A stretch of 64,000 nt of DNA, taken from the NCBI RefSeq assembly GCF_037176765.1, contig NC_090021.1, forward strand, positions 144,918,074 through 144,982,073. The letters are read 5' to 3'. A program made the position numbers and the translations under genes. Of this stretch, positions 53,700 through 64,000 are shown in pieces (the stretch's first letter is position 1; every line of letters starts with the position of its first letter). This DNA comes from Anolis sagrei (lineage: Eukaryota > Chordata > Lepidosauria > Squamata > Anolidae). The notes beneath the pieces are model-generated. The model ran no database searches and had not been told where the DNA came from. It worked only from the letters and a program-made list of their open reading frames with translations.

Positions 53700-53885
53700 A
53701 TTTCATGTAAAAGAAGGCCTTCTTTAGTGTGCTATACTATTTTTATTATGACCATTAAATAATTGTTTGAAATGGTTTTAATTCTTTAGATAAATTAATG
53801 ATATTTTAATCCTATCTTATTTTTTTACTGCTTTTTAAAAATTTGGAAGGATATGGAACAGGATGGGGGATAAATAAAGTAAATG
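53700..53885 (+). repeat. L2 tail, strongly decayed
   Basis: AT-rich stretch ending GGGGGATAAATAAAGTAAAT. The position of blocks fits an L2 tail. Confidence 0.4.
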
Positions 53886-54129
53886 AATGTAATGTGATAA
53901 ATTTCCTAGACTGGGAAAAATGGCATGGAAAAATGATCAATTTTTTCCATTTTGAAGAAAAGAAATTAGATCATTCCTGAATAAACCAGAAGGAAGTGGA
54001 GGAAACCTCACCCACTGCTGCTTCTAAACTGAAATATACATATTTTTTGCAGTTAGTCAACCATATGGTCTCTGTTTCAAATCGATCCATTGTGAATAAT
54101 TTAGACCTGGTCCACACATACAGCAGAAT

Positions 54130-54325
54130 GGGGTGGTAGACTAAAAGCTTGGCATGCTGTTTTATTGGTTTTTACATATCTGATTTTAACAGTTTGTGTT
54201 ATGTATTATCGCTTTTTCTATAATTGTGGCATTGAATAATTACCAAAATTGGAAGTTTCTCTGAGTCCTCCTTGAGGTGAGATACAGCAGGGTAGAAATA
54301 TAGTAAGTAAATAAATAAATGACCT
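54130..54325 (+). repeat. L2 tail
   Basis: CTCTGAGTCCTCCTTGAGGT, GAGATACAGCAGGGTAGAAA, then AAATAAATAAAT. Confidence 0.6.
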
Positions 54326-54734
54326 TGGAGGGCTACATCAAGTCCACAGGTATTAGTTTGGGGACCCTTGATTTCAAATAATTAATGATTCCCATCTCTC
54401 ATTTTCCCCAGGGGCTCCTCGAGATGCAATCTTTTCTTCCCCCTGACCCTCTCACTTGTCTGTCTTCCTCTTCTGCTCTGATCTCTTCCTTCACTACTCC
54501 TGGCCTTTCTTTTCCTTCACTACTTTGATATCTTCCTTCACTATTCCTAGCCTCTGCCTTTGATAACTGGTACATTACTCCTGATGACCCCATAGGCTCC
54601 AAGACCAACAGAATTGTCATCTGCCTGGCAATGCTGGCATTTTGCAGAGACTCCAAGAAGATGCAGAATCAGAAATGTCTCAGTTTGCATGTCCCGGTTG
54701 TGTTTGTGTAAGGGGATGACCACTAAGGCTAATG
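54326..54734. other. intergenic, nothing recognised
   Basis: A duplicated CTTCACTACT / TCTTCCTTCACTA motif lies at 54487-54550. Confidence 0.5.
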
Positions 54735-54812
54735 TGCTCGAGGACACTGCAAATCCTGTTTTCCAGAGTCATAGTCCAATGCTCAAAACCACAATGTCAC
54801 GCCAGCTCCTTT
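54735..54812 (-). repeat. Sauria-type SINE head fragment
   Basis: Complement reads GAGCTGGCGTGACATTGTGG and GACTATGACTCTGGAAAACA, the 5' head of the Sauria SINE. Confidence 0.5.
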
Positions 54813-55073
54813 GGCCATATTTAAGAGGAAGGCACACTTTAGAATATAAGAAGGTTAAGTTGCAATAGGCAGCATTTTAGATCTTTGTACAACTCATTTT
54901 CGTATGGAAAAAAAATCTAAACATATAAGAAGATGTTAATGGGATAAAAGCATCAAGAAGCAGCAGCCAGTGACTCCAGCACTAAAAACTGTTCCCACCT
55001 CATAACTCTTTGGGACAACAGAGCTTCTTAATCGCCCTTCTCTTATTATACCTCTTATCAGCCTAAGACAGAG

Positions 55074-55143
55074 ATTTGGATACTATATACAGCCCAGTGT
55101 GGGCACCCACTCACCCACGCTGTTCTGTATATAGTATCCAAAT
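55074..55143. repeat. 70-bp hairpin-forming inverted repeat
   Basis: 19-bp perfect arms ATTTGGATACTATATACAG (55074-55092) and its complement (55125-55143). The inner sequence CCCAGTGTGGG also partly pairs with CCCACGCTG. No A/B boxes or known MITE ends. Confidence 0.85.
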
Positions 55144-55864
55144 TATTTTGGTACAAGTGACAGAAAATGGCTCTGGTGACAGTTACTTTGACAAGCAACC
55201 CTCCCCTTCTCTGTCAGCAAAAAATCACATAGAAATAATAAAGTTCACTATGTAATATTACTATCCATTTGATGCCATTTCATCACACCTCCAGTTAGCT
55301 GCCTGAGAAGGCTGCCTCATGCTTCCTAACAGCGGGACAGGTCCTGCCATTTATAAAAGTCCCATTTGCTATTGCTCATCCTTTGAATTCATATGTCTCC
55401 TTAAGAAAGGAATCAGTGCTCGAAGGCAGTTCTGTTTAGTTTGATCCCACAAGAAGACTAGAATGGTAGAAATCCCTTTCTTTCCCCTTCACATTTCCAG
55501 TTGCCAAGGAAGATCAAGCAATTCTTGTTAATGCTTCCCCCACCCCCGCCGCCTTCATCCAATTTGCCTGATTTTCTGCCCACATGGGACAAGCTGTTTT
55601 TTGCATTCTTTACCATAAACTAGGTCTGAATTACTCATGCAGGCAATCTTTTTGTCTCATGCTCCTTCCAATTTGTACAAAGGATGCAACTGTAAGAAGC
55701 TGCTTTGTGTAATTCAAATTGAAATATATAATTAAGCACTGATCTTCCAGTGCTCCCCTTTCCCTCTCTCCACCCACTCCCCAAATTCAGTTTTCTTAAC
55801 TCTGCAACTTTAGGAGCTAGGAGCAATATCCTATTCCCATCCTGCTACCATATGCTTACTATTA
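55144..55864. other. intergenic, nothing recognised
   Basis: Unique-looking sequence. No exon signature. Confidence 0.5.
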
Positions 55865-55876
55865 TCCCTCCATGTC

Positions 55877-56147
55877 GGAGCTCCCGGTGGCGCAGTGGGC
55901 TAAACCCCTGTGCCGGCAGGACTAAAGACCGACAGGTTACAGGTTCGAATCCAGGGAGAGGTAGATGAGCTCCCTCTATCAGCTTCAGCTCCTCATGCGG
56001 GGACATGGGAGAAGCCTCCCACAAGGATGATAAAAACATCAAATCATCCAGCTGTCCCCTGGGCAACGTCCTTGCAGACAGCCAATTCTCTCACACCAGA
56101 AGTGACTTGCAGTTTCTCAAGTCACTCCTGACACGACAAAAAAAAAA
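55877..56147 (+). repeat. tRNA-derived SINE, family A
   Basis: A box GGTGGCGCAGTGGGCTAAAC, B box GGTTCGAATCC (perfect), tail CACTCCTGACACGACAAAAA. Duplication TCCCTCCATGTC / TCCATCCATGTC (55865-55876, 56148-56159). Confidence 0.93.
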
Positions 56148-56159
56148 TCCATCCATGTC

Positions 56160-56340
56160 CATAGAGTCAACCATCCACAGCTTGAATTTTTTTAAAAACC
56201 AAAAAATCCAGAGAAAACATTGATTTTGCCAGCATTTTACTACACCACTGTAGAGAATGGGACTTGAGTAGCCACAGATTTTGGCCCTGGACCCAAAACC
56301 CAGCAGGTACCAAGGAGCTATTATATGAATGAAGTAAATG
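56160..56340. repeat. Tigger1/MER2-like fragment, decayed
   Basis: AACCATCCACAGCTTGAATT and GAGTAGCCACAGATTTTGG resemble the MER2 body. Weak. Confidence 0.3.
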
Positions 56341-56517
56341 AATGAACCAAACCACAGAAGAATATTTATAGGTATACCTCATTTAACAACACCTCTGTTG
56401 GTGGTGGGATAGAATCCCTGTGGGCTCAGGCAAGAGCAAACTGCCACAGATTGTGCATTCTTCCTCATTTATAAATATGTTCTACTTTGGCTGTTATTTG
56501 AAAACTCAGATCCAAAA

Positions 56518-56628
56518 ATGAGGCTGGATGGCCATCTGTCAGGGGTGCGTTGAATGCAATTTTCGTGCTTCTTGGCAGGGGGTTAGACTAGATGGCCCAA
56601 CTCTATGATTCTATGATTCTATGAAAAT
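56518..56628 (+). repeat. CR1 LINE 3' tip
   Basis: GGCTGGATGGCCATCTGTCA, GGGTTAGACTAGATGGCCC, then the CR1-specific end TATGATTCTATGATTCTATG. Confidence 0.95.
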
Positions 56629-58399
56629 GAATTGTCCATTCATTTTCATAGTCCATTGTTTCTGAAAGACCATAAAATACTGACAGCCATGAACAGAAGC
56701 CATGTCAGATCTTGGGTTCTCTCTTTTCACTGGCATCCTTCCTTGATCAACGAAGCAATAACATTGACCTCTAATTTTGCCCTCATCTCTGTGTGTCTTG
56801 ATTTAGAAACACTGAAGCCGACACACTGAGAACGGACTCAAATTCGGACAAGACAACCACACTATGGTGCTGTTTGGCCTCACATGTTTTCATTTGCACC
56901 TGTGAAATGTTTGACGGTCTGGATTCTCCCACAAATAATTTTGTTCAAAATCTATGTGTGAAGGAGTGCTAGTTGCAAGGTTTCAGCCTCCTCCCCAATC
57001 TTTACTACATACATTACATTTATCTTGATTCATCTCCAATGTTTGAATGCTGTGACTTTTTTTGAAGTGTTTTGCACCAGTATCTCTTCACAAGAGATGC
57101 CTTGCCTGTCGTCACATTCAAGGCTGAAACCAAACATTTGAACAGAATACTCAACTTGAAGCAGTGCAAAAAACCCCCATAAACCGTCGTGATTACAAGC
57201 GTGCTGTTGCCATCTGCTTAATAAAAAAATTACTTTGAAAATACAGGAGTGGGTAGGAGGTGAGAAATTAAAATTATTTTTTAGATACAGTAGGTTAACA
57301 GAAGATGTCCCTCTTGCTTTTTAGTATTTAAAACAGAAAGCCTGTTTGCTCATCCCAAAGGAGATTTTAAAAAAATATATATTAATATTTTATCACCATT
57401 AGGACATGTTAAGACTTGGTTAATATTCTCAACTGAGTCTGTGATTTCACCACCAGCTAATGTCTTTCAAACATCCTGCTCCTATTTTTCTCTCCCCAGT
57501 TATATTGCTGGAAAAAAAAATCTTCTGTGTCATCGTAGCAAAGGGACTGAAAACAAAAGCATCGTTCTTTTTTGCCAAGTGAATGAAAAGAAATTATCGT
57601 CCAAATACATTCAGAAAGCTTGTATGTAGGGCAACTAAGCTCTCTGCCTCCAAGACATACTTGATGCATGAATAATAGGCTATGAAAGGATTTTAAGGAT
57701 CTGCCTTTGCTTCAAATGTAGAAATGCACCTGATAATCCTGTTATACAAGATGGCCCCCTCCTCCTGCCCCCTGCCCTCCCACCAAAAGTCAGTGGTACC
57801 CATTGAGAAGACATATGATTGGACCGGATATCTGCAGGGAGGGGGCTCTCTTCCACTTCCAATGTCTTGGCAGGATGCTTCAGAAAACAACCTTAGGAAA
57901 AGAATTATATGCTTGGGTAGCTATGTTTTACATGTCCCACACATACACATAAAGGAAGAAATGTATGACTACAAAAAAGGACAGATCCCCCCCCCCCCCC
58001 CCGTGCTAATATGGACAGAAAGGCATAAAGACAGATACATGCAAATGCAGAAAGTTCTACTATCATAGAAATATAAAAGAAATAGAGCATTTTAAGAAAA
58101 GGTACCCATTTCCTTGTGATCGCAGCATCTTTCTGAACATAACTCACAGTGCAGAATGCTAGGTCTGAAAATTAATTTGGCAATGTGAAATGCTACAAAT
58201 TGGGAGGGAGGGAAATAACATTCACCATTATTCTTATCAGAACCTTAATGGATCCTCATTTTTCAGGAAAACCAGGAGAATAAATTAGAGGGGAATATTT
58301 TGTGCATTTTTTTTGCTGGGCATTTGCACCATCTAATACCTTTTAAAAAGCAAAAGCAATTTGTACAAACCAGAGGGGGTTGCCATTGCCTTCCTCTGA
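56629..58399. other. intergenic, nothing recognised
   Basis: C homopolymer at 57988-58003. No exon or repeat family recognised. Confidence 0.5.
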
Positions 58400-58538
58400 G
58401 GGCCTTTCCACACGGCCATGCAACCTAGATTATCAAGGCAGATAATCTATAATTTCTGCTTTGAACTGGATTATCTGAGCCCACACTGTCGTATAATTCT
58501 GTTCAATGTGGATTTTATACTGCTGTGTGGAAGGGGCC
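58400..58538. mobile_element. MITE family D
   Basis: GGGCCTTTCCACACGGCC at the left and CTGTGTGGAAGGGGCC at the right, flanked by TGA on both sides (58397-58399, 58539-58541). Confidence 0.88.
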
Positions 58539-58572
58539 TGAAAATTGAGATAGCATGACTTGCAGGAAATCA

Positions 58573-58702
58573 ACTAGTATATTGCCAAAGGCTTCCATGG
58601 CTGGAATCACTGGGTTCTTGTAAGTTTTTCAGGCTATATGGCCATGTTCTAGAAGCGTTATCTCCTGACATTTCGCCTGCATCTGTGGCAAGCATCCTCA
58701 AC
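58573..58702 (-). mobile_element. Penelope-type terminal fragment
   Basis: TATATTGCCAAAGGCTTCCA, GGGTTCTTGTAAGTTTTTCA and GCATCTGTGGCAAGCATCCT match the terminal block of the copies at 6.66 and 34.25 kb. Confidence 0.8.
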
Positions 58703-60939
58703 TACAGTGGCTTTTCTAAATATTAGGAAGACGAAATTAGACCTGCCTTCAACGATTTCGATAGATCAGAATTTGGGAAACTTTGCTCATGCTAAAGAGT
58801 CAGGAAACTGTTGAAACAAGAGATAGTACTAAACTCTTAGATGTAGATATCAGGGTTGGAAAACAAATGTACAGATCTGCTTAGAAGCTGTAATTTATTT
58901 TATAGCTGAATGACACGGGAGACATTTTACAGCTACATAAGCTACCATAAATGCCTCATATTTTTGGCAATATATATAGACATATACATATGGTAATTTA
59001 GTCCCAATCTTATTTACGCCTCTTAATTTTTAATCTTTTCAACAAGAGAACCTTTGGCTGCAACCAGGAACTGCTGAAGTAAAGGGAACAGTAAAGCTGA
59101 TGGTAATTACTAGATCTTACAAAAAAAAGAGGGAAGGTTAGGAAATGTGAGAAATAGATTTCTGCAAATACCCAATGGAGGAAGAGATGCAACTTGTTTC
59201 TGTGCTGCAGGCAGGAGGATTATTATTGTACAGAGAAATTGAAATGCATTTACTTGTCTCATAATCACAAGAAAGGGGCCTATGTCTCTCTGTAGAGAGA
59301 TAAAATAGGCCGATTATTTTTAGGACACCAGAGAGGCTTAAACATGAATAACAGAAAAGCATGGGGTAAAGATTTTAAAGTGTTACAGTTAGGAAAAGGT
59401 CAAGTAAAGGGTCAATACTTTTTACTGTTTGGATTCATAAAGAAATAGAATAAGCCAGTGTACCCATTAAAATGATAAGATTTCAACCTTTGTTGTGTGA
59501 TTTCAGCTCCACTAAGTCATGGGTTGGAAAGCCCAGTGTGGTAAGCAACCAGAAGGTCGAAAGAAGCACAGGCGAGTGTGAAGGCATTTTAATTCTCGAT
59601 GGCCAGAAAGCGAGTATTCCAACTGTGAATGCATGGGTTATTTAGGCCCAGTTACATACAATGGAGGATTCCCAGAGGGGGTCCAGATAGGTTCTATAGA
59701 TGAGGCAAGTTCCCAGAAAGAGGACAAAAGAGGGCATTGGGTATCTTCTGTGATTTCAGGTTTGCTCCAGAGGTCACAGAAGTGCGTGAGAGCATTGTTA
59801 GGTGATTGTGGTGATTTGGGCATTGTTCCTTGGAGCCCAAAGTGTGGTGAAGCAACGTTCCAATGAGATTAATGAAAGGTTATTTTGCAGGTAAAGAGAG
59901 AGAAGAATCAGTGTTCTGTATTTGATGAGTATGAATATCTTGGAGAGATTTCCTGTTGATCTGGGAACTTTCTTTTGGGGGATCTGACCTGCCCTGACTG
60001 CTATGGAGGTTTGTTCCTACCTTCATTATAGGTGGCACTCTGATTTATTGGAGAACTGTTTACAGCTGCAAATGCACCTATTGTGAACTTTGTAAAAACC
60101 AAGGTAGTAGTCCTCTTTGGAATTTGTCCTAGTTATTTCAGTTTTTTAAATTATTGGACTTTTTAAAAAAGTGTCTTGCAAGAAAGAAGAAAGAATAAAG
60201 AAGGGATGGAGGGAATACAGAGGTTATGAGCATGAGCTAGGCCATATACATTATGAAAGATAATTATGCTAAGATATAACATTTATTCACCACCAGTGGT
60301 CAAAAGACTTTATTTCTTTAGCTTTATTTTATAGGCCTCAACTTCAAAGATAAGGGGTTTTGGCACCAACTACAGCCATTGACATCAGCTGAGGGGGAGA
60401 AGAGGGCCATGCCTTCCAGCTTTGCCCACACATCCCTGCTTGTGCCATCTGTGAAGTGTTCGTTTGTTTTGGTGGAGGCAGGAGGGATGTTCTGTCACTT
60501 TTCCTGTTACTAGGATGGCGACTCCACACTGGGTTTTCTTTCCAGACATTTAGAAAAGCTATCCAGAGTGCTGAAACCAAAGCTATGTATTTTGGAGAAC
60601 TCCTCTAAATGAAACATGAAAACTTCAAATGGAGTCACTGGTTCGCAGATATGGAAACCACAAACTGCTACTGGAAAAGTGGTGTCTGCTCTGTGTCCTT
60701 ACAGTTCCATGACAGAGTTTATATCATCCAAGGTTTTACATGATGGGAAAGCAACTACAGAAAGTAAGCTTCCCTTTTCACACTTTCTAGCTCATGATTG
60801 GGTGTCAAGAAAGAGTTTGAGTGATGACCAAGTCTGTCCCCCTTGTTAGGCAGGTGTGATTGTGTATCAAGCAACTCATTTCAGGTGTCATAAAAGGGCA
60901 GCCATATTTACATCATTTAATTTATTGATTTGTGAGCTA
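58703..60939. other. intergenic, nothing recognised
   Basis: No repeat family or exon signature seen. Confidence 0.45.
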
Positions 60940-61012
60940 AATTTTATTTATTTATTAATTATTTGCTTCGTTTACTGCTTTTCTCACCCTTGGAGGGACT
61001 CAAATCGATTTC
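60940..61012 (-). repeat. L2 tail
   Basis: TTTATTTATTTATTAATTAT then TGCTTTTCTCACCCTTGGAG, complement of the L2 end. Confidence 0.7.
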
Positions 61013-61647
61013 CAACATATTCACAGCAAACACATTAACTAGTCAGTCTTCCATTCTTTTCCCTTCTTCCATTGTGTACTGCAGGCTGTCAAAGTCTGAG
61101 TATTACAAATTTTCTGTTGCAATGTCAAATTTTCATAAGAACACTTGCACAGAATATGATATGATTGAACATTCATTATTTGCAGGAGGAGAATTAATTA
61201 ACAAGACACAACAATGGCAGAGATCCTGTATCACAGGATGTGCTGCACAATTTCATGATGATGGAGATACTTCAGCAATAAGGGTAACACCTGACTCCTG
61301 AAGATGGGTATAGGGCTCCATCTCCATGTGCTGCAGAAATGAAGCTCCACAGAATCCCACTGGATGCTCTTATGTCCTTTGATGGCCTTCCTGGGGCTCT
61401 TTTTCCACAATTCATGGAAACAGGAACCTTAAACCTGTCTGATGAGGTCCTGAGTAAGCTCAGTCTGTCCTGCAGAGTGCTGTACTGTTACACACTGGGT
61501 CTATAGTGCAATGGCCATACTGCTCACTCCTGCAATGGTCCTGGTGATTCAGCTAGGACAACATTCCTCAGCCAGGAAGAGTGCTGCAATCCCAATTTGA
61601 TTTATGACATTATACATTTCCAACAGGATACGAGCCACTCTTTTTAA
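61013..61647. other. intergenic, nothing recognised
   Basis: No repeat family or exon signature seen. Confidence 0.45.
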
Positions 61648-61981
61648 TGAGTGGTGCAGTGGGTTAAACCACTGAGCTGCTAAATTCGTTGGCTGAAACA
61701 TTGCAGATCTGAATTCAGGGAGCGACATGAGCTTCAGCTGTCAGACTCAGCTTCTGCCAATCTAGCTATTCAAAAACATGCAAATGTGAGTAGATCAATA
61801 GGTACCACTCCGGCGGGAAGGTAACAGCGTTCCATGCAGTCATGCTGGCCACATGACCTTGGAGGTGTCTACGGAAAACACCGTTTCTAAGCTCTTTGGC
61901 TTAGAAATGGAGATTAACACCAACCCTCAGATTCAGACATGACTGGACTTAATATCAGGGGAAAACCTTTACCTTTACTTA
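61648..61981 (+). repeat. tRNA-derived SINE, family B
   Basis: Most complete copy of the family: GTGGTGCAGTGGGTTAAACC head, ATGCAAATGTGAGTAGATCA body, CATGACTGGACTTAATATCA tail and GGGGAAAACCTTTACC. Confidence 0.92.
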
Positions 61982-62946
61982 ATTCTAGTTTGACAGCCTG
62001 GATGACAGTATGTGTAGATGTGTATCTTAACTAAGGTTCTGGCTTTCTCCCTATGTTCATCTCTCTTTCTCTCTCCCGCCCTTCCTCCTTTCAATCCCTT
62101 TCTCTTTGTGAGAGACAGCCAGTGTATTATCTATAGAAAGAACTGTCTACTCAGAACCATAAGGATCTGCCAGAAAGAAAGGGGTTTGGCTGGGGTTTCC
62201 TTGAAAGATATTCTGAAACACAGACAATCTAGTTGATGCCAGAAGAGAGAACAGACTAACAATTATTTTTGAAAGCTGCCTGTCACCACATTAGCAACAC
62301 AATGTGTATAAAATAGAGTGAGGAAATGCAACAGATGATGAAGTATTCCCTTTCCTCTCCCTCTTTATCCTTGGGGATTCCTTTCAATTAAAGAAATGTC
62401 CTTTTAGCTCTGCTGATATTTCACACACTCTATGGTCTTTGGGAACAACTGGAATTAGTAACATATGCAGCTATGCAGTAACTTTTATGGTTCAAGTCCA
62501 TTGGAGACTACCAGCTTGTTGATATTTGCATCATCTCTCTTAGCATACTGGTTGTAGAGAGGTTTACAATCATTGGCAATCTAGCTTCTACATTTGAGAC
62601 AAATATAGAAAGAAGGAAATAGTTTAAGCAAAGGGAGGGATTCTTGAATAGTACTCACAAGAATCAGAAATAGAAGATATACTCCTGAACTTACTGTGAA
62701 AACAGGAAATTGTGGATACGAGCAAACCCTATCGAAAGGAATCACTTCTGCATGATGTTGCCACATAGTTGCTCTGAAAGACTTAGAAACATATCCTGTA
62801 TGAATATGTCAGATCCCCCAACAGAGCTCTATGGTAACTTCCAGTAGAAATATAACACAGAATTGCTTGAAGGACTTAGACAATTCCTAGAGTTGACATA
62901 TTTTTTCAAATGTAGATATGTGAAACTTCAGATATTTATTCTGAAG
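61982..62946. other. intergenic, nothing recognised
   Basis: Pyrimidine-rich TCTCTCTTTCTCTCTC run near 62060. Otherwise unrecognised. Confidence 0.45.
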
Positions 62947-62954
62947 GGATAGAG

Positions 62955-63089
62955 CAGTGGTTCTCAACCTGGGGTCCCCAGATGTTTTTGGCTTACAACT
63001 TCCAGAAATCCCAGTCAGTTTTCCAGCTGTTAGGATTTCTGGGAGTTGAAGGCCAAAAACATCTAGGGACCCCAGGTTGAGAACCACTG
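62955..63089. mobile_element. hAT-Charlie-like MITE, exact 8-bp duplication
   Basis: CAGTGGTTCTCAACCTGGGG to CCAGGTTGAGAACCACTG, flanked by perfect GGATAGAG (62947-62954, 63090-63097). Reference copy for the family in this window. Confidence 0.95.
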
Positions 63090-63097
63090 GGATAGAG

Positions 63098-63854
63098 GGT
63101 CATACTGTATATAAATTAAGCCCATGCATTAAGCATCCTGTACCGAAGATTGCTGCTGCTAAGAAAAATCAAAACAATGTCAAAGAAAATGAAAAAGAAT
63201 GACAGAGGATGCCTTGGCACTGATCCTACTGAATCAGAGAAATTGGATGGTAATATAATTGGCAATAATCAAGCATCTTTTCCCTGCTTAAAGGTATGCA
63301 GGGCCCAATTTAAGGATGCATTCCATCACATGCAATGGAGAGGGAATCCAATAATCCCTGCTCCAAGGCTAAGAAATGTTAACTCTCTGGGGGGGAAAAT
63401 CCAATGACTTGCTGTTTTGTTTTGTTTTGTTTTTTTAAGCAATGGGTTACCAAGGGCTGCTTTGCACCATGGAAATTTTGACAGGCCTGACTGGATTCAT
63501 TTGAGATTAGCACTCTGTTACATTCCCCTCTTTCAGTTTGAATGTTAGCTTAGCACAGTGAAAGCTGTCTAGGTCATTTAAGGAAATGACAAAAATGGTT
63601 CTCTTACAAAACGAACGGTGCTCTTGACAAGCAGAAATGTATGTGGAGCATGGAGGTCCAAAGAACTGATCTAGATCAAGTAGTAGAAAGATAAGAAACT
63701 AGTAATCCTAGTCCTTTATATTTGGGTGTATAGGTGAGAGGAGAATAAATAAATAAAATCTTGATCTTCTAAAAGAGTGGTTCTTAATTTAGGGTCCATA
63801 TATCTCTGGGGGTTGTGAAGACTTGAAGAAATGTTATGAACTTTTATAATTAAA
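63098..63854. other. intergenic, nothing recognised
   Basis: (TTTTG)n-like run at 63413-63433. No exon signature. Confidence 0.45.
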
Positions 63855-63856
63855 AT

Positions 63857-64000
63857 AGGAAGAAAGGAAGGAAGGAAGGAAGGAAGGAAGGAAGGAAGGA
63901 AGGAAGGGAGGGAGGGAGGGAGGGAGGAAGGAAGGAAGGAAGGAAGGAAGGAAGGAAGGAAGGATGGAAGGATGGAAGGATGGAAGGATGGAAGGAAGGA
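63857..64000. repeat. (GGAA)n microsatellite running off the window
   Basis: GGAA repeats with GGGA and GGAT variants, at least 144 bp. Confidence 0.97.

Noticed and set aside
55877-56147. tRNA gene, because of intact A and B boxes
   Set aside because: The boxes belong to a 270-bp SINE with target duplications and an A-rich tail. No tRNA fold is completed.
50746-64000. SNAP25 3' end on the - strand, expected by synteny
   Set aside because: No complement of the conserved NQRATKMLGSG end was seen. In mammals it lies tens of kb away.

Overview
The window looks like squamate (anole-like lizard) nuclear DNA. It is AT-rich, has intron-containing genes, and is full of lizard-type repeats: tRNA-derived SINEs, Sauria-type SINEs, a BovB/RTE LINE, many L2 3' ends, CR1, a Penelope-like element with a GIY-YIG domain, hAT and Tc1/mariner derivatives and several MITE families. 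The species call is inferred from repeat content only.

The one host gene I can place with certainty is MKKS (BBS6), on the + strand. A CpG-rich promoter lies at about 25.98-26.47 kb. It is followed by a 5'UTR exon at 33.39-33.63 kb, a long exon at 37.82-39.19 kb holding the end of the 5'UTR and the first 330 codons, and coding exons at 44.61, 48.18 and 49.26 kb. The protein is 572 residues and reads cleanly across all four junctions. Two small frames sit upstream in the same transcript: a 63-codon frame (33413-33604) and a 50-codon frame (37843-37995). They correspond to the mitochondrial peptides uMKKS1 and uMKKS2 described for the mammalian MKKS mRNA. An ATTAAA lies between the second one and the MKKS start, where an alternative poly(A) site would uncouple the small proteins from MKKS. 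The two peptides also resemble each other.

Left of the promoter (1-26 kb) is probably the 5' end and first intron of SLX4IP on the - strand, by synteny with mammals. I found no SLX4IP coding exon. This part is mostly nested repeats. The most striking is a tandem array of about 18 copies of a 92-bp unit (24.22-25.88 kb). It grew out of a MITE, has a three-unit higher-order pattern, and ends about 100-200 bp from the promoter.

Between promoter and coding exons (26.5-38 kb) lie a Sauria SINE abutting the first exon, a mariner remnant whose 109-codon frame joins the DNA-binding domain to the C-terminal tail, a long decayed inverted repeat around it, and a 2-kb L2 that splits a MITE. Right of MKKS (50.8-64 kb) is gene-poor sequence with scattered CR1, L2, SINE and MITE copies, ending inside a (GGAA)n run. 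SNAP25, expected in this direction from mammalian synteny, is not reached.
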